Shown: positions 55,078-64,000 of the stretch, in pieces
How positions within the stretch are numbered: the first letter of the stretch is position 1
Layout: each line of letters opens with the position of its first letter
Assembly (NCBI GenBank): GCA_021108415.1
Contig: JAIOQX010000002.1
Location: forward strand, 434,001-498,000
DNA length: 64,000 nt
Reading direction: 5' to 3'
Source of the DNA: Acholeplasmataceae bacterium
GTDB lineage: Bacteria > Bacillota_I > Bacilli_A > Acholeplasmatales > Acholeplasmataceae
Position numbers and translations under genes: made by a program
The notes under the pieces: model-generated
The model's input: only the letters and a program-made list of their open reading frames with translations
Database searches by the model: none
What the model was told of the DNA's origin: nothing

Positions 55078-55818
55078 ATGGATTTTTTAAATGTTTGGTG
55101 GGTATATCTTATTGTTGGAATCATTTTTTTGTATGTATTGACTCAAAGTACTGTTTTCTTACTTAAAGCACGTAAGAGAGCTCTAGAATTAAATTTTACA
55201 AAAGAACAAATTAGAAAAACAATTACTTCTTCTATGATCTTTTCAATTGCGCCATCTCTTGCGATATTGTTTGGATTAGTGATTTTGACTAAAATATTTG
55301 GTCCGATGGTTGCTGGACTAAGACTTGGTACACTTGGAGCGCTCACTTATGAACTTCCAGCAGCAACTAATGTGATTGAAGGTGTTTTCAATATAAATAT
55401 TAACTCAGCATCCATAACACCTGAGATGATTATGACAGCACTATGGGTGATGACACTAGGTTGTATACCACCACTTTTGATTGTTCCACTTTTCTTAAAA
55501 AAGATTAGTAAAAAATTTGATCAACTCAAAGAAAAAGACTCAACATGGAAAAACATTATGATGGATGCTTTATTTCTTGGAATGATATCTGCATTTGTTG
55601 GATATGTTGTCGCACCGATTACAAATGAAACTACAAATGAGACTTATATCTCATTACTAGCAATTTTGGTATTATTATCAAGTGCAGGTCTAATTATTAT
55701 ATTTGGATTTATTATCAAAAAATACAAACAAGAATGGCTTAAAAACTATGCACTTCCATTATCGATGATGGCATCAATGGGACTTGCTTTAGTTTATGCA
55801 TTACTGGGGGTAAGATAA
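55078..55818 (+). CDS. DUF5058-like multi-helix membrane protein, putative transporter subunit
   Basis: 246 aa with about six transmembrane helices. Between them are a basic first loop (KARKRALELNFTKEQIRKT) and a conserved-looking Gly-rich segment (VAGLRLGTLGALTYELPAATN near residue 80). I associate it with DUF5058-type proteins, with moderate certainty. It is directly followed by a second membrane-protein gene and an M20 peptidase gene, which suggests a two-part permease supplying peptides or N-acyl amino acids for cleavage. The function is inferred from context. Confidence 0.65.
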   Translation: MDFLNVWWVYLIVGIIFLYVLTQSTVFLLKARKRALELNFTKEQIRKTITSSMIFSIAPSLAILFGLVILTKIFGPMVAGLRLGTLGALTYELPAATNVIEGVFNININSASITPEMIMTALWVMTLGCIPPLLIVPLFLKKISKKFDQLKEKDSTWKNIMMDALFLGMISAFVGYVVAPITNETTNETYISLLAILVLLSSAGLIIIFGFIIKKYKQEWLKNYALPLSMMASMGLALVYALLGVR

Positions 55819-56478
55819 ATGAAGAGAACATATCAAGATCAAATTCATTTTGAAGGTCGCATTTGGATGTTAATTGCATTGTTTCTATTTGTATCTCTAC
55901 CTTTGAGTATAAGTATCATTACTGGCGTATGGCCATCATTTAGTAAATTCTTGCCGGGATTTATCGCAACTGCAGTCATCTTTTGGCCAGTTACAACCAT
56001 TGAAGTTTTTACATTTACACCAATGCTTGGATCAGGTAGCAGTTATCTAGCATTTGTTACTGGTAATTTAACCAGTTTAAAAGTACCTGCAGCATTAAAT
56101 GCTCAAGATGCATTAAATGTAGAAAAAGGTACAGATGAAGGCGATGTGCTAGCGACAATAGCAGTCGCATCTTCTTCGATTGCAACAACACTTATAATTA
56201 TCGTTGGGATTGCATTAATAATTCCACTTGCACCAATTTTAGAATCTGACGTTTTAAAACCAGCTTTTGATAATGTGATTCCTGCATTATTTGGAGCAAT
56301 CGGAATCGTCTATATTTCTAAACGATTTAAAGTCGCAGTCTTTCCGCTTATATTTATGATTCTCTTCTTCTTACTCGTTCCAGGTAGTGGAGCTCTTGTT
56401 GGAATTATGGTTCCAGTTGGTGTTGTACTTTCTTTGGTTGTTTCAAGAATCCTTTATAAGAAAGGGATGATTAAATAA
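55819..56478 (+). CDS. Multi-helix membrane protein, partner of the DUF5058-like protein
   Basis: 219 aa with about six helices. The segment VTTIEVFTFTPMLGSGSSYLAFVTGNLTSLKVPAA (residues 60-94, shown in part here) has buried polar and Gly-Ser residues in the membrane region, as in substrate-binding re-entrant loops. It starts on the base after the preceding stop and its last codon abuts the M20 peptidase start, so all three genes are translationally coupled. No family is recognised with confidence. Confidence 0.65.
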   Translation: MKRTYQDQIHFEGRIWMLIALFLFVSLPLSISIITGVWPSFSKFLPGFIATAVIFWPVTTIEVFTFTPMLGSGSSYLAFVTGNLTSLKVPAALNAQDALNVEKGTDEGDVLATIAVASSSIATTLIIIVGIALIIPLAPILESDVLKPAFDNVIPALFGAIGIVYISKRFKVAVFPLIFMILFFLLVPGSGALVGIMVPVGVVLSLVVSRILYKKGMIK

Positions 56479-57911
56479 TGCCAGAAATTTTATATGCATG
56501 TATTGGTATACTTGTTTTACTTATACTTATTATTTTAGTCAAAACAGTTAAGTTTAAACCTACATTATATCCAGAAATGAAAAAGAAATATGAGATTAAT
56601 GAATCAAAAGTTTTAGAGTCATTATCTCAAAAAATAAAAATCCCTACCATTTCATATCAAGATTCAAAAAGAATCAATAAAAAAGCATTTAATGATTTTA
56701 AAGCACATTTAAAAGAACGTTATCCATTAATCAATGAACAAGCAACTTACCTAGAAATAGGTAGTGGTGTGTTATATCATATTAAAGGTGAGAAACAAGA
56801 TGAACCTACTGTTTTAATGGCTCATTTTGACGTTGTTCCAGTTGAGGGAAACTGGACATTTGAGCCATTTAGCGGTAAAATCGATGAACAATTCATTTAT
56901 GGCAGAGGAACCCTTGATACTAAGAGTAGCTTGAACGCTGTTATGGAAGGTGTAGAGTATAGTTTAGCAAATGGTAAAGTTTTTAAAAATGATCTTTACA
57001 TCTCCTTTTCTGGTGATGAAGAAATCAATGGACAGACTCAACATTTAATGGTTGAACACTTTAAAAAAGAAGGTGTGAAACCTTATATGGTCTTAGACGA
57101 AGGAGGCGCAATTGTTTCAAATATGTTTCCTGGTGTAGATAAGAAAGCTGCAGTAATTGGTATCGCAGAAAAAGGCTTTTTAAATGTTAAGTTAACTGCA
57201 TTTTCTAAAGGTGGACATGCTTCTACTCCACCAAAAGATACAGCACTTACGGTTTTATCTAAAGCAGTTATTAAGTTAAATAGATCAAAAACTTTTAAAC
57301 TCAAATTAAGCGCTCCTGTTAAAGTTCTATTTGATACACTGGCTCCACACTCAAAAAGTTTTCCTATAAAGATGATCTTTGCAAATCTATGGATTTTCAC
57401 TCCAATTGTTAAGCTAATCGCAAAACTATCTGGAGGCGAATTGTTATCAATGTTTAAAACAACACAGGCATTTACAACATCAAGTGCAAGTGATGCATTA
57501 AATGTTCTACCTAATGAAGCATCTGTTGGTATCAATTATAGATTACGTCCTGGTGAAGATAGTTCTTTAGTTCTTAAAAAGATTAGAAAAGTGATTAAGA
57601 ATGATGATATCAAGATTGAATTGATTAATGTTTCAGAAGCTACGACAACATCTAAGATTGATGATGCATATGCAATTGTTAGACAATCAATTAAAAAAAC
57701 TTGGCCTGAAGTTGTGGTCACTCCATATCTAATGGTTGCAACCTCTGATTCTAGACATTATCATGAGATATGTGAAAGAGTCTATAAGTTTTCACCTATG
57801 GTTGTTTCAAAAGCTGATTTAGCATTGATTCATGGTGAAGATGAAAAGATTAGTTGTGAGAATGTTATAAATGGAACAAATTTTTATATTAATTTGATTG
57901 AAAAATTGTAA
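56478..57911 (+). CDS. M20 family metallopeptidase (PM20D1/carboxypeptidase S-like)
   Basis: 477 aa with one N-terminal membrane helix (about residues 4-21). Metal and catalytic motifs are LMAHFDVVPVEGNW near 114, GRGTLDTKSSLNA with the bridging Asp near 147, the base pair in FSGDEEINGQ near 178, and DSRHYHEICERVY near 420. The length and motifs resemble carboxypeptidase S and PM20D1, which cleave peptides or N-acyl amino acids. It is the last gene of the three-gene membrane operon and probably processes what the permease pair imports. Confidence 0.88.
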   Translation: MPEILYACIGILVLLILIILVKTVKFKPTLYPEMKKKYEINESKVLESLSQKIKIPTISYQDSKRINKKAFNDFKAHLKERYPLINEQATYLEIGSGVLYHIKGEKQDEPTVLMAHFDVVPVEGNWTFEPFSGKIDEQFIYGRGTLDTKSSLNAVMEGVEYSLANGKVFKNDLYISFSGDEEINGQTQHLMVEHFKKEGVKPYMVLDEGGAIVSNMFPGVDKKAAVIGIAEKGFLNVKLTAFSKGGHASTPPKDTALTVLSKAVIKLNRSKTFKLKLSAPVKVLFDTLAPHSKSFPIKMIFANLWIFTPIVKLIAKLSGGELLSMFKTTQAFTTSSASDALNVLPNEASVGINYRLRPGEDSSLVLKKIRKVIKNDDIKIELINVSEATTTSKIDDAYAIVRQSIKKTWPEVVVTPYLMVATSDSRHYHEICERVYKFSPMVVSKADLALIHGEDEKISCENVINGTNFYINLIEKL

Positions 57912-57916
57912 GTCTT

Positions 57917-57943
57917 AAGAGTAGCTAATGCTACTCTTTTTTT
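57917..57943 (+). terminator. Terminator after the M20 peptidase gene
   Basis: AAGAGTAGC/GCTACTCTT, 9-bp stem with a 4-base loop and a long T-run. Confidence 0.88.
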
Positions 57944-57949
57944 ATATGA

Positions 57950-57984
57950 AAAACCCCAGCTACAATGTAGTTGGGGTTTTATTT
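57950..57984 (-). terminator. Terminator of the giant repeat gene
   Basis: AAAACCCCA/TGGGGTTTT outer stem plus CTAC/GTAG inner stem. It is followed by T on both strands, so it can also back up the rightward terminator. Confidence 0.85.
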
Positions 57985-58003
57985 ATTTGTTACTTGTTAA
58001 GTC

Positions 58004-61000
58004 TTATAGTAAGGATAGAGCTGCTGCTAATGCTGAACGTGTTAGTCTTAATCTAGTTGGACCACTCATGACATAATTAGCGTCAGATGCTTCATCATTT
58101 AGAGGATCTAAATCTGGAGTTAAATCATTTCCTGGATCTAATAGATTGCTCATAAAATAGTACACGATTAAGTTAGGTCCATCCGTTAAGCTTTCAGTTA
58201 TATCTTCAACATCTTGTGCTGTTAATCCATCTCCACCATTAAGACTAGAAATATGCGCTGTCGAAACACTTGCAAAATCAGTAACATCTGCAACACCTAA
58301 TATATCCATTGTATCAATTAAATGATCAATTTCTTCTGCTTTAATATCTAATGGTCTACCCACAATAAATGAACCACTAGGAACACTAATTGCTGCATCA
58401 ATAGCATCTGATAATAATCTATGAACAATATATGAGTCATAAACATCTAAAACTGGATCAACACCTAAACCTAAGTAGTTTAATTCTTGGATTTGTGCTG
58501 AAGTAGGATTACTAAATGAGAATCCTGCTGTTAAGTTTGTAATACCCATCACACCCATTGCTTCTATCAATGCACTGATTTCATCAACCTTAACATCTTC
58601 TTGAGCAACTGTCATATATGCATCATCTGGTACTGTAAGTGCACCAACAACTGAATCAGATATTAATCTATGTACGATATATGATTGATATAGGTCAGTT
58701 CCTGGATCAACAGCTAAACCTAAATAATGTAATGCTTGTAATTGATCTTTTGTTGGATTTGCAAATGATAATGATGCACCTAAACTTACAATGCCCATTT
58801 CTTCCATTGATGCGATTAATGCGCTTACTTCATCTGCTAATAAATCTTCATTTGCTACTGTCATAAAGACACCATTTGGAGCACTTGCAGGATTGCCTGC
58901 ATATAGAGAATCAACCACTGCATCACTAACCATTCTATGGATAATTAATGATTCGTATACATCTGTAGCTGGATCTGTTCCAAGTCCTAAATAATGAAGT
59001 TCTTTTAATGTTGCTACTGATAATGCATTGACATCAATTGGATCACTTAACTTAGATAATCCCATTTCACTTAATGCTTCAATTAATGCACTAATTTCAT
59101 CTGCTTCAACATCTTCTTGAGCAATTGTCATATATGCACCATCTGGAATAGTTACTGTTGCAATCACTGCATCACTAATTAATCTATGAAGTATCAGTGA
59201 TTCGTAAACATCAGTTCCTGGATCAGTTCCAAGTCCTAAATAGTGAACATTTCTTAATTGTACAACAGATAGATCATCAACATCAATTGGATCACTTAGT
59301 TTTGTTAATCCCATTACATCTAATGATTCTATTAAAGCACTAATTTCTGTTGCTAATAAATCTTCATTAGCTAGCGTCATAAAGACACCATTAGGAGCAC
59401 TTGCAGGATTTCCTGCATATAATGAGGTAACAACTGCATCACTGATCAATCTGTGAATAACTAGTGATTCATAAACATCATCAACTGGATCGGTTCCAAG
59501 TCCTAAGTAATGAATATTTCTTAATTGTGCGATTGATAAATCATCAACGTTGATAGGGTCACTTAATTTAGCTAATCCCATTTCATCTAATGCTTCAATT
59601 AATGCACTGATTTCGTCTGCTTTAACAAACTCTTGTGCAGCTGTTCTATATGCATCATTTGGAATCGTTACTGCTGAAATTACAGATTCACTTATCAATT
59701 TGTGAAGAATAATTGATTGATATTTTTCATCAACTGGATCAATACCTCTACCAAGATAATGAATATTTCTTAATTGTGCAATTGATAAATTATCAACATC
59801 GATTGGATCACTTAATTTAGTTAATCCCATTTCTGTTAATGCTTCGATTAATGCACTGATTTCTGTTGCTAATAAATCTTCGTTTGCTACTGTCATGAAG
59901 ACTCCATCAGGTGCACTTGCAGGATTTCCTGCATATAGTGAATCAACAATTGAGTCACTAATTAATCGATGTAATATAAGTGATTCAAAATCATCAACAA
60001 CTGGATCAGTTCCAAGTCCTAAATAATGAATATTTTGTAATTGAACAATAGTTAATTCTTCTACATCAATAGGATCACCTAAAGTAGCAAGTCCCATTGC
60101 ATCTAGAGATTCAATGACTGCACTGACTTCATTTGCTAATAAATCTTCATTAGCTAGCGTCATAAAGACGCCACTAGGTGCATTTAATGGATCGCCAGCG
60201 TATAATTGGTCAACAATCGCATCACTAATCAATCGATGAATCGTTAAAGAATCATATTGTTCATCTACTGGATCAACGCCATATCCTAGATAATTAATAT
60301 CTTTTAATTCTGAAATCGTTAAATTATTTATGTTTATTGGATCTGTTAGATTTGCTACACCCATAATGTATAATGCTTCAATTAAAGCACTCACTTCATC
60401 AGCTTTCATATCAAGCATAGCTATGCTCATATATCCATCAGCAGGTACAACAACACTATCATCCATTGCATCACTAATGAGTCTGTGAATAATTCTTGAC
60501 TCATAAACATCTCCTGAAGGATCTGTTCCTAAACCTAAATAATGGGTTTCTTCTAAATCAGCAACACTTACAGCTGAAACATCGATTGGACTAGTTAAAT
60601 TAGTAATACCTAAAACTGTCATCGCTTCTACTAATGCTTCCATTTCTTCAACTTTAAGATCACTACCGATAGCTAGTGGATCATAATTTATATCTACAAC
60701 ATCTTCTGCAAGGGATTCATCTGTTTGTAAATTTTGATCAATGATACCTTCTGAGATTAAGCGATATACGATTAATGATTCTAAATCAAGAAGTAGACCA
60801 ATATTTGCAGGTGTATATTTAGTTTGGTCAACAGCATTTGCACTAGATATATCAATATCTAAAATTTCTAATGCTTGAATTAAATTGTTTAATTCGCTTC
60901 TTTGAATATCTAGTTTTTGTCCTAGACCATCATCTTCACTTAAAGGATCATAGGCAAGTGAATGAATTGAGATGCCACTATCTATGATTGCTTCTGAAGT

Positions 61001-64000
61001 AATTCTATCAACGATTCTAGAGTCTATATCATGAATATCTTGTAACATCACTGAAGTAATCGTTGCTGTATCTATTGGCATTAATGTACTTAATGTTTGA
61101 TTTGCATCACCACCAGCTAAGACTAATAAGGTTTCTACCATTTTATAAAGTTCAGCTCTTGTGATTCTTGTACCTAATAGATTATAAGCTGTTGCTGGAA
61201 TCGTTGTTAAGTTATCACCAATCGTATCACTTACGAGTTGATCAATAATATTTGATTCAAGATCTAACATATCTTCTAAATCAGCAATCGTTACATCATT
61301 TACATTAATACTTGCTGGGTCACTATCTCCTAAGATATTGAATGCGGCAAGTAAATCTTTTATTTCATCTTTTTTAACCATGCCGTCATAATTGCCTGCA
61401 ACTTCAAGCGCATCTGTTGGAATCGTTAAACTTGCTTCTGATTTAAGCATTAAATCCAATGTGACATATAAATAGCTTGAGATGAGTAATTGATCTTGAT
61501 CAGGTTCATTTAAGGCAGTAATACTATCTAGTGAGATATCTGCATTTTCAAAATCAGTTAATCCAACAAGTTTTAATCCATAGAATAGATCATAAATTTC
61601 TTGTTTAATCATTCTATCTCTTGTTCCTACTGTAACTAGGCTATCTTGTGGCATTACAAAATCTACAAAATCAAATCTTGAATTTGCAATCAGTTCTATA
61701 ATTTGTTCACTTAATAATAATTGTGATACTTTATCTTGAATAAATATGCTATTTATAAATCGTGAGAAGTCATCATCTCCAGCTGGATCAATATTTTGAT
61801 CAATCATATCCATGATTGTAGTGATTGAAATATCTGTTCCACTATCTAAGCCAAGCATATCAAATGAGACCATTAATTGTCTAAGTTCAATGCGAGTCAT
61901 CAAATCTTCTTCAACACCTGTAAGTCCAAGTGCATCATCTGGGGTTGCCATATCAAGCGTGATTGGATCATCGCCAAATGCACCAGCTAACATATCACCA
62001 ACATAATCTCCAAATGCTGGATCTTCAAAAAGTCTAGCAAGAATTGTGTAAATGAAATCTGAATCAATAAATGTTGTGAAATCATCAGTTGGTTGATCAG
62101 GTTCAATCATATCAGTAAATGTATTTAATCCTAAAGAACCTAGGTCTCCAAGTAGAGAAAGTGAATTGATGATTGCTCTAAATTCTGCTTTTGGAATTTT
62201 TCCTTCTTCAATTGGTTCATATAAAGCACTATCATCTGCAAGCATTGCAGCTGAAGGTGCTGTTGTAAATGTTGTAACGGAAATACCAAGTGCATCACCT
62301 AACATGGTTCCAACATAATCACCAAGCTCATCAAGTTTTAATATTTTATCTAATAAAGTATAAATATAATTTGCTTTAAATACACGATCAAAATCATCTT
62401 CACCTGTAACAATGTCTGGATTGCTACCTAAAAGATTTGTAAATGTTGCAATTCCAAGTGTAGAAAAGCTTGCTGTATCAGTGATACCCAAATATCTTAG
62501 AGATAATAAAATATTTGATATTTCAGTTGCTCTGATGACATCGCCATCCATTAAGAGTGGATCGACTGCTAAAATATCATCTGGAAATACAACGATTGTT
62601 TGTGCATTGTTTAATAAATCAACAAGTGATGCTTGTAAATTGTTATCTAATAATGCATCTGATAAAATACCATGTATTAAATCTGCACCAATTAAAGTTT
62701 CTATTGAGTTATCACTAACGCCTAGAATTGCATTTAAGTATCCAGTATTTGCAGCATAATCAAGCATATCTTGAATCGTTCCGATATCTTGAGTTTGATT
62801 AATATCTTCTACTAATACTGCTATAGAATAGATAAGATCAGTAAGTGTGCCTTCAACCAACATACCATCATCAAGTAAATGATCAGGAACCTTTAACTCA
62901 TACCCAAATAATGTATCTCCTAAACTAGCACCAAGTGTATCAATTGTTTTTGCAATAGAGTCTCTTAAAACTACTGAACTATCAAGCGAACCAAAAGCAG
63001 CATCAGCTGTTGCTAAATCGCTGAACTGAGAAAATGCTTCTATTGCCAAGCTTGTTGGACTATTTTTAGCTTCTATAATTCCTTTTACAGATAATTCAAT
63101 ATCTGGAGTTTCACCTAAAGTTGTTGCTAAATCAAAAACAAATCCTAAAACTGCGTTGATTTCATCTTCCCATATTTCAGAATCAATATCAGCATTGGTC
63201 AATGAAGCAGGTATACTTATATAGTCAATAGTTGATCCTGTTTCACTAAAGTTTTTTAAATTATATGCGATATTTAAGAAAATTAAATCAGAATGTCTGT
63301 TATTATCAGTTGCTAGGAATAAATCAGTAAAATCAGAATCAGATAATAAATCAGTAAAATCTATGCTTTGATAATCTAAATATGAAGCACTTTGTGTATC
63401 AAGATAATTTGCAACTTCATATGCGATATCTATTAAAACTGCGATATCATGATTCAATTCAACTGTATCAGGAACATATAAATATGGAATATCAGTAATT
63501 GTTTCAATGTATTCTAATCCTGATTGACCAGCTCTTGATAAGATTTGTAAATCGTCAATAGCATCTCTTAATTCTAAGTATTCAGTATCAGTTAAAGTGC
63601 CTAATTGTGAGATTAGTTCTAACAAATCGTTTGTTTCTAAGCTTGATATTGAAGCTAGTTCACTAGCTGTTGTAAATTTAAAGACTGATTCCACGATTGA
63701 TAAAACATTATTTAACTCTTGTCCAAAACTGAAATCTACAACATCAGCAACTGGATCACTAATTAATACACCTAAGATAACTTCTTTTAAAGCTTCATCT
63801 GTAACATATTTATCAACCAATATTGGACTTGCTAATTCTATGGCAACATTGACGACATCACTGCCTTCAAATATATATTCTACAATAGCTCTTAGAGAAT
63901 CCATATGATCAACTGCAACATTATCAATTAATGTATAATAATTTGGATCATCACCAAAAACAGCACCAACACCTAATTTTAGTGCTTCTGTGTAAATGTC
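58004..64000 (-). CDS. Giant acidic repeat protein, probably surface-exposed (5' end outside window)
   Basis: The frame is open to base 64,000, giving 1,998 residues with no start in view; the Met at 63904 has no credible RBS. The whole chain is built of related helical units of about 80-130 residues with the plan E-I-x-x-L-I-x-A-L-x-x-M-G then a short acidic linker, then Y-E-S-x-I-x-H-R-L-I-S-D-A. Units are diverged in the N-terminal half and highly alike in the last 800 residues. It is rich in Asp and Leu and I see no Cys. The end (SALAAALSLL) has no LPXTG or clear membrane anchor. I know no named family; an adhesin-like surface protein is likely, but secretion cannot be checked here. Confidence 0.8.
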   Translation of the reverse strand, partial: DIYTEALKLGVGAVFGDDPNYYTLIDNVAVDHMDSLRAIVEYIFEGSDVVNVAIELASPILVDKYVTDEALKEVILGVLISDPVADVVDFSFGQELNNVLSIVESVFKFTTASELASISSLETNDLLELISQLGTLTDTEYLELRDAIDDLQILSRAGQSGLEYIETITDIPYLYVPDTVELNHDIAVLIDIAYEVANYLDTQSASYLDYQSIDFTDLLSDSDFTDLFLATDNNRHSDLIFLNIAYNLKNFSETGSTIDYISIPASLTNADIDSEIWEDEINAVLGFVFDLATTLGETPDIELSVKGIIEAKNSPTSLAIEAFSQFSDLATADAAFGSLDSSVVLRDSIAKTIDTLGASLGDTLFGYELKVPDHLLDDGMLVEGTLTDLIYSIAVLVEDINQTQDIGTIQDMLDYAANTGYLNAILGVSDNSIETLIGADLIHGILSDALLDNNLQASLVDLLNNAQTIVVFPDDILAVDPLLMDGDVIRATEISNILLSLRYLGITDTASFSTLGIATFTNLLGSNPDIVTGEDDFDRVFKANYIYTLLDKILKLDELGDYVGTMLGDALGISVTTFTTAPSAAMLADDSALYEPIEEGKIPKAEFRAIINSLSLLGDLGSLGLNTFTDMIEPDQPTDDFTTFIDSDFIYTILARLFEDPAFGDYVGDMLAGAFGDDPITLDMATPDDALGLTGVEEDLMTRIELRQLMVSFDMLGLDSGTDISITTIMDMIDQNIDPAGDDDFSRFINSIFIQDKVSQLLLSEQIIELIANSRFDFVDFVMPQDSLVTVGTRDRMIKQEIYDLFYGLKLVGLTDFENADISLDSITALNEPDQDQLLISSYLYVTLDLMLKSEASLTIPTDALEVAGNYDGMVKKDEIKDLLAAFNILGDSDPASINVNDVTIADLEDMLDLESNIIDQLVSDTIGDNLTTIPATAYNLLGTRITRAELYKMVETLLVLAGGDANQTLSTLMPIDTATITSVMLQDIHDIDSRIVDRITSEAIIDSGISIHSLAYDPLSEDDGLGQKLDIQRSELNNLIQALEILDIDISSANAVDQTKYTPANIGLLLDLESLIVYRLISEGIIDQNLQTDESLAEDVVDINYDPLAIGSDLKVEEMEALVEAMTVLGITNLTSPIDVSAVSVADLEETHYLGLGTDPSGDVYESRIIHRLISDAMDDSVVVPADGYMSIAMLDMKADEVSALIEALYIMGVANLTDPININNLTISELKDINYLGYGVDPVDEQYDSLTIHRLISDAIVDQLYAGDPLNAPSGVFMTLANEDLLANEVSAVIESLDAMGLATLGDPIDVEELTIVQLQNIHYLGLGTDPVVDDFESLILHRLISDSIVDSLYAGNPASAPDGVFMTVANEDLLATEISALIEALTEMGLTKLSDPIDVDNLSIAQLRNIHYLGRGIDPVDEKYQSIILHKLISESVISAVTIPNDAYRTAAQEFVKADEISALIEALDEMGLAKLSDPINVDDLSIAQLRNIHYLGLGTDPVDDVYESLVIHRLISDAVVTSLYAGNPASAPNGVFMTLANEDLLATEISALIESLDVMGLTKLSDPIDVDDLSVVQLRNVHYLGLGTDPGTDVYESLILHRLISDAVIATVTIPDGAYMTIAQEDVEADEISALIEALSEMGLSKLSDPIDVNALSVATLKELHYLGLGTDPATDVYESLIIHRMVSDAVVDSLYAGNPASAPNGVFMTVANEDLLADEVSALIASMEEMGIVSLGASLSFANPTKDQLQALHYLGLAVDPGTDLYQSYIVHRLISDSVVGALTVPDDAYMTVAQEDVKVDEISALIEAMGVMGITNLTAGFSFSNPTSAQIQELNYLGLGVDPVLDVYDSYIVHRLLSDAIDAAISVPSGSFIVGRPLDIKAEEIDHLIDTMDILGVADVTDFASVSTAHISSLNGGDGLTAQDVEDITESLTDGPNLIVYYFMSNLLDPGNDLTPDLDPLNDEASDANYVMSGPTRLRLTRSALAAALSLL
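58340..60660 (-). repeat. Tandem array of nine near-identical repeat units with alternating 249/267-bp spacing
   Basis: The codons for YLGLGTDP-like motifs lie at 60534, 60285, 60018, 59751, 59502, 59235, 58986, 58719 and 58470. Spacings in coding order are 249, 267, 267, 249, 267, 249, 267 and 249 bases. The 18-base difference is a six-residue linker (SLYAGNPASAPNGVFM versus the shorter TIPDGAYM type). A 36-base run is identical at 59351-59386 and 60134-60169. Confidence 0.9.

Noticed and set aside
58340-60660. Regular repeats at about 250-267 bp might be taken for a CRISPR or satellite array
   Set aside because: One open frame runs through all units, units differ by synonymous and conservative changes, and no 24-37-bp repeat/spacer pattern exists.

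Overview
The window is AT-rich DNA from a low-GC Gram-positive relative. Several genes end in TGA in places where the next gene starts on the overlapping ATGA or TTGA, and one TGA stop lies inside a -35 box. UGA is therefore a stop codon here, which argues against Mycoplasma or Spiroplasma. Compact operons, iron and metal uptake, PPi-dependent glycolysis (PPi-PFK and PPDK beside ATP-PFK), c-di-GMP signalling and very large repetitive surface proteins suggest an Acholeplasma/Izemoplasma-type mollicute or a close Firmicutes relative. This placement is inference.

Bases 1 to about 7,930 look like the right-hand part of an integrated inovirus-like (filamentous or plectrovirus) element. It holds a tightly overlapping run of genes: two secreted proteins with C-terminal membrane anchors, a secreted multi-segment membrane protein, a 72-aa two-helix membrane protein, a Zot/pI-like assembly ATPase and a membrane coiled-coil protein. 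A hairpin-rich non-coding gap, a tyrosine recombinase, a convergent XRE repressor with three operator-like repeats and two small membrane proteins follow. The 3' end of a tRNA-Arg(TCT) gene points at this block and is the likely attachment site. The left end lies outside the window.

Bases 8,168-16,011 (minus strand) form one macromolecular-synthesis operon: ybeY, cdd, era, recO, glyS, dnaG, rpoD, trmK and a MarR regulator. Separate units follow for rpsU, rsmE and secG. Bases 17,525-21,648 hold an iron operon: an IsdG-type haem monooxygenase gene followed by a yclNOPQ-type siderophore ABC importer. A cysK-cysE pair, a divergent metallo-beta-lactamase-fold hydrolase, and an operon of sdaA with an RNA m5U methyltransferase come next.

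Bases 26,507-32,241 carry zip, dtxR and two mgtE genes, followed by an M32 carboxypeptidase gene. They are headed by a consensus-like promoter with a perfect 16-bp palindrome. A heterodimeric ABC exporter follows, then a small regulatory-looking operon whose three main proteins share the same short helical-hairpin motif. pepT is transcribed the other way. An accessory patch (GNAT, RelE/RelB-like toxin-antitoxin, YcxB-like and zinc-ribbon proteins) leads to a Sel1-repeat protein, uvrB with an SGNH hydrolase gene, a Na/Pi cotransporter and a lipoprotein-like GGDEF-EAL receptor with two substrate-binding domains.

Bases 49,902-54,961 hold pfkA-ppdK facing a divergent PPi-dependent phosphofructokinase gene, with palindromes between them. 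Two membrane proteins and an M20 peptidase form the next operon. The right edge (58,004-64,000) is the C-terminal 1,998 residues of a giant repeat protein. Its last nine strong repeats alternate 83- and 89-codon spacings, a higher-order dimeric repeat. The best candidates for something undescribed are the inovirus-like element and this giant protein.
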